NCBI RefSeq assembly: GCF_002224365.1
Contig: NZ_CP022437.1
Span: 2,666,001 to 2,730,000, forward strand
DNA length: 64,000 nt
Direction: 5' to 3'
From: Virgibacillus necropolis
GTDB lineage: Bacteria > Bacillota > Bacilli > Bacillales > Amphibacillaceae
Under the pieces are notes generated by a model. It searched no databases. It saw only the letters and a list, made by a program, of their open reading frames with translations, and was not told the DNA's origin. This document shows, piece after piece, positions 47,176 through 55,942 of the stretch. The translations under genes and the position numbers were made by a program. Within the stretch, counting starts at the first letter, position 1, and each line of letters starts with the position of its first letter.

Positions 47176-48387
47176 TTGAAACAAATCATGACTAGTATAT
47201 TATTAGCTGGTTCAACATTATTTATGACGTTTGCATTAATTTCATATCCTGATCAAGCCCTTGAGGCGAGCTTACGCGGATTAAATGTGTGGTTAGAAAA
47301 GGTATTCCCTTCCCTCCTTCCTTTTTTTATAACTGCTGAATTATTAATTGCCTTTGGTGTTGTGAAATTTATTGGAGTTTTATGTGAACCTATTATGCGT
47401 CCATTGTTTAATGTACCTGGAGTTGGCAGCTTCGCATGGGCAATGGGAATGGCTAGTGGCTACCCTACTGGGGCAAAAATCACTGTTCGTCTTCGTGAAG
47501 AGAAACAAATTACTAAGATTGAAGGCGAAAGGTTGGTTTCCTTTACAAATGCTTCAAGCCCTTTGTTTATTTTTGGTGTAGTAGCAGCTGGATTCTTTCT
47601 TGAACCTAAACTAGGTTTATTACTTGCATTAGCTCACTATGGCGGAAATACAATAGTTGGTATTTGCATGCGGTTTTATGGGCGTCATGATGATGAAAAA
47701 GAGGTTAGAAAGGAGAAACAAAAAGTATCAATACTTCGAGCATTTAAAGAAATGCATTCGAGCCGACTTGCAGATCCTAGACCATTCGGAGAAGTTTTCG
47801 GTGATGCTGTGCTAAATTCCATTAAAACATTAGTAATGGTCGGAGGCTTTATCATTATTTTCTCCGTTTTTATAAAACTTTTATACATAATTGGTTTATC
47901 ACCGATTATTGCAAGCGCATTACAATTTGTACTTCATCTACTCTCATTACCAATTGAATTGGCATTACCACTCTTTTCTGGATTATTTGAAATTACGATA
48001 GGTTCTAGAATGATAACAGAAGCTGTAGCAGACCCGTTACTTGCAAAGGTAATAGCTGTAAGTTTTATTTTAGGATTTAACGGATTTTCTATACAAGCCC
48101 AAGTTGCAAGTATTCTGGCAAAATCAGATGTACGTTTTTTTCCTTACTTTTTCGCAAGAATTCTTCATGGCTTATTCGCAAGTATACTTGTCTTACTTTT
48201 ATACAAGCCTTTATATTTAGATCAGAAAGCCTTAAATCTACGTGATAACTTACCTGTGACAGGTAACATACAGGAAGGATTTTGGCAAATAACGCTAGAA
48301 ACCCTGCAAGCTTATGGTCCAATTGTTACTATCTTCTCCCTAACATTGGCGTTTTTAATACTTTTGAGACGACAGCTATTAAGGTGA
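47176..48387 (+). CDS. ylbJ: Sporulation integral membrane protein YlbJ
   Basis: 403 residues with about eight to nine hydrophobic segments and a nucleoside-recognition (gate) fold: GMASGYPTGAKITVRLREE and FTNASSPLFIFG are the conserved family motifs. B. subtilis YlbJ is made in the mother cell under sigma-E and is needed for spore cortex. The start is a TTG at 47176, with TTAGGGGGC seven bases upstream; the next ATG is too distant. It is divergent from ylbL and convergent with coaD. Confidence 0.92.
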   Translation: MKQIMTSILLAGSTLFMTFALISYPDQALEASLRGLNVWLEKVFPSLLPFFITAELLIAFGVVKFIGVLCEPIMRPLFNVPGVGSFAWAMGMASGYPTGAKITVRLREEKQITKIEGERLVSFTNASSPLFIFGVVAAGFFLEPKLGLLLALAHYGGNTIVGICMRFYGRHDDEKEVRKEKQKVSILRAFKEMHSSRLADPRPFGEVFGDAVLNSIKTLVMVGGFIIIFSVFIKLLYIIGLSPIIASALQFVLHLLSLPIELALPLFSGLFEITIGSRMITEAVADPLLAKVIAVSFILGFNGFSIQAQVASILAKSDVRFFPYFFARILHGLFASILVLLLYKPLYLDQKALNLRDNLPVTGNIQEGFWQITLETLQAYGPIVTIFSLTLAFLILLRRQLLR

Positions 48388-48392
48388 AAAAT

Positions 48393-48437
48393 GTTGCAAG
48401 GAACAAATATGTTACACACGTGTTTGTTCCTTGCAAC
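48393..48437 (-). terminator. Strong hairpin between ylbJ and coaD
   Basis: Two perfect 15-bp arms, GTTGCAAGGAACAAA and TTTGTTCCTTGCAAC, with a 15-nt loop. On the minus strand it is followed by ATTTTTC, so it most likely ends coaD; it may also end ylbJ. Confidence 0.8.
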
Positions 48438-48441
48438 GTCT

Positions 48442-49499
<1,058 letters not shown>

Positions 49500-49573
49500 T
49501 TGACCACCTCTACTTGGACATAGTTCGACATTAATCCTACCACAAAAAGTTTTATAAAAAAACTACTAAACAT

Positions 49574-49603
49574 TTGTATAGAAATCTTTTTCCTGTCCAT
49601 ACT
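49574..49603 (+). promoter_or_regulatory. Candidate promoter of a small RNA
   Basis: TTGTAT (49574-49579), 18-bp spacer, CATACT (49598-49603). It points away from rsmD into a stretch with four hairpins and a terminator but no gene. Confidence 0.4.
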
Positions 49604-49609
49604 ATGAAA

Positions 49610-49760
49610 ATGAAACAGCAAACGCTTTGCTTGGTTGTTTCACGATGAGAAGAAGACTTACATTCCCCATAAGTTCTTCTTCTGATTTCTCCTCTCCCTT
49701 TACTTTTTGTTTTTTTAAAACAAAAAGACCTGCAGATTAAATATCTGCAGGTTTTTTTTA
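49610..49760 (+). ncRNA. Candidate structured small RNA in the rsmD-ylbG gap
   Basis: About 150 nt with four consecutive stem-loops: TGAAACA..GCAAA/TTTGC..TGTTTCA (49611-49642); AGAAGAAGA+CTTA with TAAG+TCTTCTTCT (49648-49683, one bulge); CTTTTTGTTTT/AAAACAAAAAG (49703-49727); and a terminator CCTGCAGAT/ATCTGCAGG plus eight T (49729-49759). The T run is on the plus strand, yet no plus-strand gene lies upstream. It may instead be a bidirectional terminator for ylbG. Expression is unproven. Confidence 0.4.
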
Positions 49761-49781
49761 TTATGTTAACGTGACCTAAGT

Positions 49782-49816
49782 TGCGTACGCCAATTGACGG
49801 GCGCTTCCGCTTTCCT
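49782..49816 (+). repeat. Truncated family A end next to the ylbG stop
   Basis: TTGCGTACGCCAATTGACGG and GCGCTTCCGCTTTCC match the right end of family A (A4-like). The rest of the element is missing. It lies within 5 bp of the ylbG stop codon. Confidence 0.65.
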
Positions 49817-49818
49817 CT

Positions 49819-50094
49819 TTATATACCCATTTTATAGTCATATTCTTTTGCTTTATCGGGTTTAGCATTTTCATAATCTGTACGGATAAATGGTTTATAT
49901 GACCGATCAACCTTGGATACAAAAGACAATTTTAATAATTTATGTTCTGTATCTTCCATATCCTCTTGATTTACATAGATTACTGCATACTTTAGCTTTT
50001 TAGAAGAATACAAAAGATGTCCATATCTTCTAATTTGCTTCAGGTTTTTCATATGTTGAAACCAGACAATAATTCCTTGCCTCTCTATTCTCAT
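49819..50094 (-). CDS. ylbG: YlbG family protein (DUF2129)
   Basis: 91 residues, one small domain with IVWFQHMKNLKQIRRYGHL and KLKYAVIYVNQEDME, matching YlbG of Bacillus. The function is unknown; the family lies between ylbF and rsmD in most Bacillaceae. The start ATG at 50094 follows GAGGAAAT. No membrane segment or metal motif seen. Confidence 0.9.
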   Translation of the reverse strand: MRIERQGIIVWFQHMKNLKQIRRYGHLLYSSKKLKYAVIYVNQEDMEDTEHKLLKLSFVSKVDRSYKPFIRTDYENAKPDKAKEYDYKMGI

Positions 50095-50159
50095 AATATT
50101 TCCTCACTAACCTAATCATTTGTAATGAGTGTATCAACTATTTACAGATTCTACAATAA

Positions 50160-50603
50160 TTAAGAGGCCTTACAACCGCACCCACTACTGCCCGAACCAC
50201 AACCGCATCCGCCGTCTGATAATGCAGCTCCGTCCTTAGGAGCTTTAATCATATCTCCAACACTCATCGCTACATTCCCACTTATTTCATCAAGTAACTT
50301 TTGAAGATTGCGTTCAGCTATTTTAAAGGCAGCCACCTTATCATCCATGTCCATCTCACGTTTAATGGTGCGCACCTTTTTCATGATTACACTATAGTCT
50401 GGATGATATCGACCAAATCGTTGTACATCCTCATACTGATCTTTTATGTCTGCAAAAGCTTTAACAAGCTTTTGGGATTCCTTATCTTCCTTTAACGCTT
50501 TTTGGGAATTATTGTATGCTTCCATAACGTCTGATTGTAAGATCATTTTTCCAAGATCTTCAGAACGATCAAGAATACCTACCATTTCCATTGTTCCTAC
50601 CAT
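50160..50603 (-). CDS. ylbF: YlbF, subunit of the Y-complex regulating RNase Y
   Basis: 147 residues, helical YlbF/YmcA domain (~10-115) with KDQYEDVQRFGRYHPDY and AERNLQKLLDEISG. The C-terminus is a cysteine- and glycine-rich tail GGCGCGSGSSGCGCKAS, which fits the iron-sulfur clusters reported for the YaaT-YlbF-YmcA complex. That complex modulates mRNA maturation, competence and sporulation. The start is the ATG at 50603 with GGGGGTGAA upstream; a seven-codon extension is rejected. Confidence 0.92.
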   Translation of the reverse strand: MVGTMEMVGILDRSEDLGKMILQSDVMEAYNNSQKALKEDKESQKLVKAFADIKDQYEDVQRFGRYHPDYSVIMKKVRTIKREMDMDDKVAAFKIAERNLQKLLDEISGNVAMSVGDMIKAPKDGAALSDGGCGCGSGSSGCGCKAS

Positions 50604-50656
50604 TACTTTCACCCCCACTATCATCTTATCATTTTCTTCCTATTATGAAAATGCAT

Positions 50657-50674
50657 AAGTGAAACTTCATTCAG
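50657..50674. repeat. Short dispersed motif, copy 2 of 2
   Basis: AAGTGAAACTTCATTCAG, identical to 4703-4720, here between ylbF and ylbE. Followed by GTGGGG. Confidence 0.6.
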
Positions 50675-50710
50675 GTGGGGAGTTTACTAAAAGTTCAGAT
50701 GGCTACATTA

Positions 50711-50941
50711 TTAATCATCCATTGTAGCTAATTGTAAAAGCATCTTCATCATGGAAAATTTATTACTGGCATTCTCAACCTGTTGTGGCCAGGTTTTCCC
50801 ATAAAACTTTTTCGCCTCTTTTTCGACTTCCATTATTCTATTCGGATCCCTGGAAAGATATCTATACCAAACTGGATTATGCCGGACAAACATTAATAAA
50901 TTGGGGTCTGATTTTAAATAGTGATAACAGTTTAAATTCAT
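50711..50941 (-). CDS. ylbE: YlbE-like protein
   Basis: 76 residues with YLKSDPNLLMFVRHNPVWYR and LSRDPNRIMEVEKEAKKFYG, matching YlbE of Bacillus, which is of unknown function and is found only near ylbD/ylbF. Start taken as the ATG at 50941, but the preceding site is weak. A TTG at 50956, overlapping the ylbD stop, is an alternative that would add five residues. It forms a pair with ylbD. Confidence 0.85.
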   Translation of the reverse strand: MNLNCYHYLKSDPNLLMFVRHNPVWYRYLSRDPNRIMEVEKEAKKFYGKTWPQQVENASNKFSMMKMLLQLATMDD

Positions 50942-50952
50942 TTTCTCACATC

Positions 50953-51327
50953 TCAATCCCTATAGTTATTGTCATTAAAATTCGGTTTAGAACCATTTTC
51001 CTGTTTATCTTCCTTAAACTGAGTAAGCATGCCCTGGAAAATTGAAATTGTTTGATCCCACTGCTTAACTTTATCTTGTATTTGATCCATATCCACGTCT
51101 TCTGTCCATTTACGAAGCTTTTCCATAACATTCGATTCGTTACTGTTCTTCTTACTACCTTCTTTATACTTATCCCAGTAAGGGTCTGATTCCCCAAGCA
51201 AGACCCATTTTTCATAATAAGGCTGCCAGGATTCTCCACTTTTCCTTACTTTCTTAACGAGCTGTGGATGTGTATTGATAAAATCGCGAAACTCCAAAAT
51301 AGATGAATTTATCCCTCTTTCACTCAT
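50953..51327 (-). CDS. ylbD: YlbD-like putative spore coat protein
   Basis: 124 residues, charged and helical. INSSILEFRDFINTHPQLVK and WQPYYEKWVLLGESDPYWDK are conserved in YlbD, a putative coat component of unknown role. The start is the ATG at 51327 with GAGGTGATT upstream. Stop and ylbE start are close, so the two are cotranscribed. The C-terminal tail is rich in Lys, Asn and Asp. Confidence 0.88.
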   Translation of the reverse strand: MSERGINSSILEFRDFINTHPQLVKKVRKSGESWQPYYEKWVLLGESDPYWDKYKEGSKKNSNESNVMEKLRKWTEDVDMDQIQDKVKQWDQTISIFQGMLTQFKEDKQENGSKPNFNDNNYRD

Positions 51328-51402
51328 TTCAATCACCTCGATGTTATATTGCTACTACTACTAATTTATGCCCAACACAATTGTTTGTGAGCTTTATTTA
51401 AA

Positions 51403-51441
51403 ATGAAAACCCTGAAAGAAATAATTCCTTTCAGGGTTTTC
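51403..51441 (-). terminator. Intrinsic terminator after ylbC
   Basis: Minus-strand arms GAAAACCCTGAAAGGAA and TTTCTTTCAGGGTTTTC, followed by ATTTTA. It separates ylbC from ylbD. Confidence 0.85.
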
Positions 51442-51445
51442 ATAC

Positions 51446-52522
51446 TTACATAGGCTTTTTCAAGAAATTCTGTGTGTAATAAAAGTGGTATACACCTACA
51501 CCTAAATGCGTGTAATCTTTTTCTAATAGAGCCTCGCGATGTCCTTTGCTATTTAACCACCCCTGCATCGCTGCTGGAGCGTCTGGGTATTGAGCTGCTA
51601 TATTTTCACCTGCTGCAACATAAAACACTTCCTTGGCTGCTAAACGTTCTTTAAGGCCATCACCATTTAAACCATAATGAGAAAAATAATTATTAACAGC
51701 CATATCTTTGCTATGAAGAAAAGCGACGTCACTAACTGAGTCGCCCCACTCTAGCTTAGATTTTCCATGTTGATTTCGAATAACATTTGTTATAGAAAAT
51801 ATTTGTTGTTCCATCCCGTTTTCTACTTTATCCCATTGTTCATCTGTTAAATTAGGCTTTTTAGGTAATTTGCCCCGATATTCTATTGCATAAGGAAGGT
51901 GTTTTAATAATACATCACCAGTTAATACGCGAATAGCTGAAAGCTCTGATGTGAATGTATCAAAATAACATTGCAAAAATACGTTGTCAGCTAATTTTAT
52001 TAAAGGCCGCATTTCCATTTCTTTTTCATTTAATTTAAATGTATAAGAGGAGACGCCTTCTGACATAGTTACCTCGTTTTTAAATGAAAATTGTTTGTTA
52101 ACCTCCTGATAGGTTTGTCCTACATGCACTGGTTCAGTTGACAAGTTCTTACCAGTTGCATAAACGGTCACTACTTTGTCAGCTAATACACCAAATTGAA
52201 TATATTGTTTGGTTTGATCCGTGTATACCCACCAATCATAACCATACGCACTTGGATCTTTACGAATTGGTTCACCTAGGCTTTCAGTTAGTTGTTCCGT
52301 ATTTTTACCTATCCATTGAAAAAGCTCTCCGTCCAGTTCAATTTCAATAGTAGGTTCTTCTCTTTCTGGTACTATCTTTGTTTGAAGTAAGCTAGTTTTG
52401 TTTTTTAGTTTTTCACCGATATCTAATACAGCTTCTTTTGGCGTTACATTATTCATATCCAATAGATAGTAACCACCAACTAGTAGTAGCGCGAGTATAA
52501 TTATAGATCGAATTAATCGCAT
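51446..52522 (-). CDS. ylbC: Secreted CAP-domain protein YlbC
   Basis: 358 residues. An N-terminal hydrophobic signal/anchor (about 3-22) is followed by a CAP-associated N-terminal domain (about 65-205). The C-terminal CAP/SCP domain (about 230-350) has LHSKDMAVNNYFSH, AAGENIAAQYPDA and GWLNSKGHREALL, the CAP signatures. Members are extracytoplasmic; YlbC itself has no proven function, though the YkwD/YlbC group is common in spore formers. The start is the ATG at 52522, with AAGGAGAAG upstream; a 30-codon extension is rejected. Confidence 0.92.
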   Translation of the reverse strand: MRLIRSIIILALLLVGGYYLLDMNNVTPKEAVLDIGEKLKNKTSLLQTKIVPEREEPTIEIELDGELFQWIGKNTEQLTESLGEPIRKDPSAYGYDWWVYTDQTKQYIQFGVLADKVVTVYATGKNLSTEPVHVGQTYQEVNKQFSFKNEVTMSEGVSSYTFKLNEKEMEMRPLIKLADNVFLQCYFDTFTSELSAIRVLTGDVLLKHLPYAIEYRGKLPKKPNLTDEQWDKVENGMEQQIFSITNVIRNQHGKSKLEWGDSVSDVAFLHSKDMAVNNYFSHYGLNGDGLKERLAAKEVFYVAAGENIAAQYPDAPAAMQGWLNSKGHREALLEKDYTHLGVGVYHFYYTQNFLKKPM

Positions 52523-52702
52523 ATTTGCTTCTCCTTCATCGGATTTTATATGAATTATATGTGCAAGTCTTTGAAACCATGCAGAAAGTTCTCTTCCTTC
52601 ATAGTTTATCATCCTCTCATAACTATCGACACTAACAAGTCATCTCATACATTGCACTATTTTTTAACCCCGTAGTGTAAGTACTCTAAATTCTCTTTTC
52701 GA

Positions 52703-52731
52703 TTGCAACTTCTGACGTTTCGTACTATTAT
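52703..52731 (+). promoter_or_regulatory. Sigma-A-type promoter of the YugN-like gene
   Basis: TTGCAA (52703-52708), 17-bp spacer, TATTAT (52726-52731), about 36 bp before the start codon. Confidence 0.6.
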
Positions 52732-52767
52732 AGTGATAGTTAGGATAATTTGTGAGGTGTAAAAAAT

Positions 52768-53133
52768 ATGAAATTAGAAGTTAATGGTATTGAAGATTCA
52801 GTTTTAAATTTAAAACCACTTGATCATTTTATGGGCGAACATGCATTTATTCGTGCAGGACAATGGGATTATGACCGTGTTACCTACGACTATAAAATTG
52901 GTTCAAAAGAAAAAAATATTACATACTATATTCGTATTCCAGGTTATGCTGTTGAAGGCGATGTTGATCGTGGAAATGCAGTAATAAAATTAATGGCTCC
53001 TTTATTAGGCAAACACTACTATCCGCACGGTGTAGAATATGGAGAAAACGAAAACTTTCCACAAAGCTTAGTAGAAAGGGCTACGGGAATAGTTGAAAAA
53101 CTAAAAGTAGACATTAAAAATTATAAACAATAA
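52768..53133 (+). CDS. YugN-like family protein (YlbA position)
   Basis: 121 residues, a single small domain: LKPLDHFMGEHAFIRAGQWD, VTYDYKIGSKEKNITYYIRI and HYYPHGVEYGENENFP match the YugN-like family (PF08868 type). It is divergent from ylbC, which is where B. subtilis has ylbA. The function is unknown. The start ATG at 52768 follows GTGAGGTG. A rho-independent terminator follows. Confidence 0.82.
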   Translation: MKLEVNGIEDSVLNLKPLDHFMGEHAFIRAGQWDYDRVTYDYKIGSKEKNITYYIRIPGYAVEGDVDRGNAVIKLMAPLLGKHYYPHGVEYGENENFPQSLVERATGIVEKLKVDIKNYKQ

Positions 53134-53136
53134 CAC

Positions 53137-53176
53137 TTACAACTGCTCAGAATCGCCTTGAGCAGTTGCTTTTAGT
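53137..53176 (+). terminator. Terminator after the YugN-like gene
   Basis: CAACTGCTCA and TGAGCAGTTG pair around GAATCGCCT, followed by CTTTTAG. Confidence 0.85.
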
Positions 53177-53230
53177 TTTGGCTGTTTTCGCATAGTTTGT
53201 TGCTAATGTCACCACCGTTGATAAAAAATG

Positions 53231-53660
53231 CGACGTAAGTACTATGTTTGGTGGTTGGACAACCGTTCCGGAAATCCACTACGCTTTCCCCGGGCTCGCG
53301 ATGAGCCTCCTCGCGAGCAAAAACCGCTCACTGCGGGGTCTCATCGTCTTCGCTTTCTAAGCAGGAGTCTACGTGGATTTACTTCACTAGGGTTTGTGCT
53401 TAACAATTTCAATTTACTTGATCACTGTTTGCTTTCATTATAAAAATAGCCTTCAATTTATGGCAGTTGATTGGAGCGGAGGGCAGTCGACTCCTGCGGG
53501 AGGATAGGCATAGGTGAGACCCCACAGTGCGACAGCAATCCTTTTCTGTGAGGAGTACAACAACACTGAATTAACTTGCAATACGACGAGCACGAGAAGG
53601 CTCACCAGCCGCTCGCGGAAAGCGACTGCCCGCAGCGGAAATCAACTAACGCTTACGTCG
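53231..53660. repeat. Composite of two inverted family C elements
   Basis: Element C1 (53271-53380) has the ends AAATCCAC and GTGGATTT with an internal GGGCTCGCGATGAGCC and TGCGGGGTCTCATCG. Element C2 (53465-53648) lies in the opposite orientation, with ends AGTTGATT and AAATCAACT, internal GACTCCTGCGGGAGG and GGTGAGACCCCACAGTG. C2 carries an extra ~60 bp. The pair is bounded by inverted CGACGTAAG (53231) and CTTACGTCG (53652). This type of GC-rich element recurs in Bacillaceae genomes. The 860-bp gap has no gene. Confidence 0.75.
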
Positions 53661-53716
53661 TAGTTTAAATATTTCGTATCAAAAACAACAACCTTTTAAA
53701 AAATAGCCTAAGTTAA

Positions 53717-53878
53717 AAGAGGATGTTCAAAAAGTCACCAAATGATAAATAAACTACGAATTTCTACATTGGATTGTCTTTCTGGTCCTCATGTAGAAGT
53801 AACCTACATTCCGGTCTCGGGGACTTCGCCGCCTCGAACTTCTTGTTTCTAATTTGGCACCTTTTTGAACACGCATTA
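53717..53878 (+). repeat. Family B MITE-like element, medium copy
   Basis: About 160 bp from AAAGAGGATGTTCAAAAAG to CCTTTTTGAACACGC. It shares CACCAAATGAT at the left and TCGAACTTCTTGTTTCTAAT at the right with the other copies. The interior is shorter than in 25671-25892 and differs in sequence. Confidence 0.8.
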
Positions 53879-53993
53879 AAACTGTTATTTTCTTACTTTA
53901 TTTCCTCTTTCTTCTGTTCAAATAATTACCGACATGCTATATTCATACTATTAGCTTACTAACATATGTTTGTATATTGAAAGGAGACATCTA

Positions 53994-55058
53994 ATTACAT
54001 TGTTTCGATCTATCACTAAACGCCAATGGTCACTTATATTTATAGCAATACTTTTTATATTAGCTCTTTATTTTATCTTGCCAATATCTGTTCCTCTTTT
54101 AGTTGCATTCATTACAGCATTAGTGCTAAATCCAGCTGTGCGTCTGACACAATCGCATTTGAAGCTTACACGTAAAGCTGCCGTTATTATTACTTTTATG
54201 TTATTTTTGGTTTTAATTGGAATTGCAGGAACATTTATAGTAACAAAAGCTGCTACACAAGTTGTTAACTTTGTAGAAGATGTGCCTGAACATTTTAATC
54301 ACTTAAATGAAGTGTATGCCGAGTGGGAAAATGATTTTCAGAATTACTCCAAGAACTTGCCACCAGAATTTGTATCTCAGATATCAAAGAGCTTAGAAGA
54401 AAACTTAATCTCATTAAGTGATACAGCAAAGGAAAAAATTACAATTGATAAAATAGCAGAAGTCTTTGCAAAAGTACCCCAATACTTAATTAGTTTTCTT
54501 GTCTATTTGATTGCTTTATTTCTATTTATGCTTGAATTACCAATTTTAAAAGCAAATTTTTACAATCTAATGACAGAGGAGACCGCCGATAAAGTTTCCT
54601 TTATGAATAAACGATTATCAAGCGTCACGTTGGGTTTTCTAAAAGCACAATTTCTTGTTAGTATCATAATATTTTTAGCTTCACTAATTGGCTTATTTAT
54701 TATTACACCAGAGGTAGCTCTAATTATGTCTTTAATCATATGGGTTATTGATTTTATCCCCTTAATTGGGTCAATCGTTATCTTAGCTCCTTGGTCATTA
54801 TTTATGTTTCTATCCGGTGATACTTCAACGGGGTTAAAACTTGCAATATTAGCCATTATTTTACTTGCCATAAGAAGAACTGTCGAACCAAAAGTAATGG
54901 GTAAACATATAGATTTATCTCCCCTTGCTACTCTAATTGCTATGTTTTTGGGTATACAGCTTCTAGGCCTAATAGGTTTTATTGTTGGTCCTTTAGTAGT
55001 TATTACATTTAATTCAGCAAAAGAAGCTGGAATTATAAAGTGGAACTTGAAGATATAA
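53994..55058 (+). CDS. ytvI: AI-2E-family permease, sporulation membrane protein YtvI-like
   Basis: About 354 residues with about seven to eight membrane segments and a soluble region (~95-150). AIIWVIDFIPLIGS-type and RRTVEPKVMGKHIDLSPLAT sequences identify the AI-2E/PerM family; the sporulation subtype YtvI is the best fit but not proven. The start is unusual: AAAGGAG is seven bases before an ATT at 53994, while the next usable codon, a TTG at 54000, is 13 bases away. CATACTAT at 53944-53951 resembles a sigma-E -10. A terminator follows. Confidence 0.85.
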   Translation: MTLFRSITKRQWSLIFIAILFILALYFILPISVPLLVAFITALVLNPAVRLTQSHLKLTRKAAVIITFMLFLVLIGIAGTFIVTKAATQVVNFVEDVPEHFNHLNEVYAEWENDFQNYSKNLPPEFVSQISKSLEENLISLSDTAKEKITIDKIAEVFAKVPQYLISFLVYLIALFLFMLELPILKANFYNLMTEETADKVSFMNKRLSSVTLGFLKAQFLVSIIIFLASLIGLFIITPEVALIMSLIIWVIDFIPLIGSIVILAPWSLFMFLSGDTSTGLKLAILAIILLAIRRTVEPKVMGKHIDLSPLATLIAMFLGIQLLGLIGFIVGPLVVITFNSAKEAGIIKWNLKI

Positions 55059-55059
55059 A

Positions 55060-55094
55060 AAATAGGAGCATTGATTCGATGCTCCTATTTTCTG
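55060..55094 (+). terminator. Terminator after ytvI
   Basis: AAAATAGGAGCAT and ATGCTCCTATTTT pair around TGATTCG, with a T run. Confidence 0.88.
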
Positions 55095-55096
55095 TT

Positions 55097-55200
55097 GGTT
55101 TAAAATAAAGTTTGATCAAAATAGGCCTATAAAACCTGATTCATCAAAAAGAATGAAGCCTGCTTTTGAAAAAAAGATTGATTAAAAACAGGCTCTAAAA
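55097..55200 (+). repeat. Family D repeat, copy 1
   Basis: TTTAAAATAAAGTTTGATCA followed by AAATAGGCC and, 50 bp later, TTTTGAAAAAAAGATTGAT and AAAAACAGGCTC. A second copy with about 75% identity by eye is at 57878-57978. Inside, AAGTTTGATCAAAA and AAGATTGATTAAAA are direct repeats. Confidence 0.7.
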
Positions 55201-55563
55201 ATGTTTCGTTCTAAAGAATTTTTGTAAAAAAGTTTGATTATTTTCCTCTTATGTTTTTCAATTAAAGGGCCCGTTAATGGCACATTGATCATTCATACAT
55301 AAATATTTTGGTAAAAGGAATATTAAACAAAAAGCGTAAAGGAAATAATCTATGAAAAAACTCATTGTAGCAATTTGTTTAACAATTGGAATTTCACTTC
55401 CCCTACAACACCGTTGAAAGAACCAAAAGATTGGGGGACTTTCGTAGCTTCAAGCAGCCAAAACGGATGCTCCGCCTTCTTTCTGCATAAACTTTTTCCT
55501 TTTCCCACTATTTCTATTTATTGTTTAATATAAAAATGGCTTTTCAGTTAGTATATTATTTGT
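55201..55563. other. Non-coding stretch with a short signal-peptide-like frame
   Basis: No full gene. The only item of note is the 21-codon frame at 55352-55417, listed separately. The sequence after its stop, including TGGGGGACTTTCGTAGC and GGATGCTCCGCCTTC, is not recognised. Confidence 0.4.
55352..55417 (+). pseudogene. Possible remnant of a secreted-protein gene (signal peptide only)
   Basis: With AAAGGAAAT upstream, an ATG opens MKKLIVAICLTIGISLPLQH then Arg and a stop: a typical signal-peptide start (two lysines, a 14-residue hydrophobic core) with nothing after it. Another frame continues with TTPLKEPKDWGTF for about 40 codons, which would fit a frameshifted small exported protein. Chance cannot be excluded. 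Confidence 0.3.
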
Positions 55564-55569
55564 TATAAT
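55541..55569 (+). promoter_or_regulatory. Promoter of the guanine riboswitch-nupG unit
   Basis: TTTTCA (55541-55546), 17-bp spacer, TATAAT (55564-55569), about 30 bp before the riboswitch aptamer. Confidence 0.6.
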
Positions 55570-55599
55570 GACTCATTCGTCCATAAAAATAATAGTTTT

Positions 55600-55669
55600 C
55601 ACTCATATAATCGCAGGAATATGGCCTGCAAGTTTCTACCGGACCCCGTAAAGGTACCGACTATGAGTA
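55600..55669 (+). promoter_or_regulatory. Purine riboswitch aptamer, guanine type
   Basis: The aptamer has P1 arms ACTCATA/TATGAGT (55601-55607 and 55662-55668), P2 GCAGG/CCTGC with loop AATATGG, the core GCAAGTTTCTACC, and P3 with loop CCGTAAA. The junction reads CCGACTATG, with a C at the specificity position (C74 in xpt numbering), which pairs with guanine or hypoxanthine; the adenine class has U. A bulged A is needed in P3. Confidence 0.94.
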
Positions 55670-55739
55670 GCGATATGATTGTGTTCCATTTTCTATGTAC
55701 TAGTTTTAGGAGAAGTATCTAGAGATGAAATGTATTGGG

Positions 55740-55805
55740 AGCCCAGGAAATATTGTTCACTCACAGTGTATAATATTTCTTGGGCTTTTATTTTTGACCT
55801 ATAAA
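55740..55805 (+). terminator. Riboswitch expression-platform terminator
   Basis: GCCCAGGAAATATT and AATATTTCTTGGGC pair around GTTCACTCACAGTGTAT, followed by TTTTATTTTT. Guanine binding would be expected to favour this terminator and shut off nupG (OFF switch). The competing antiterminator was not traced. Confidence 0.85.
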
Positions 55806-55942
55806 ATGATGCAAGAAAAGAATACAAAGAGTTATGTGTCTTCAAGTTTTACCGTTACGAAGAGGTAGTAACAATGGAGTGTTGAAGTGGAAACTAATGT
55901 GACGTTGACAACTTAGAATTTACAAAAGGAGTAAAAATTATT

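Noticed and set aside
53228-53443. Open frame through family C element
   Set aside because: The frame exists only because the GC-rich repeat lacks stops; biased Arg/Pro-rich product and no site.
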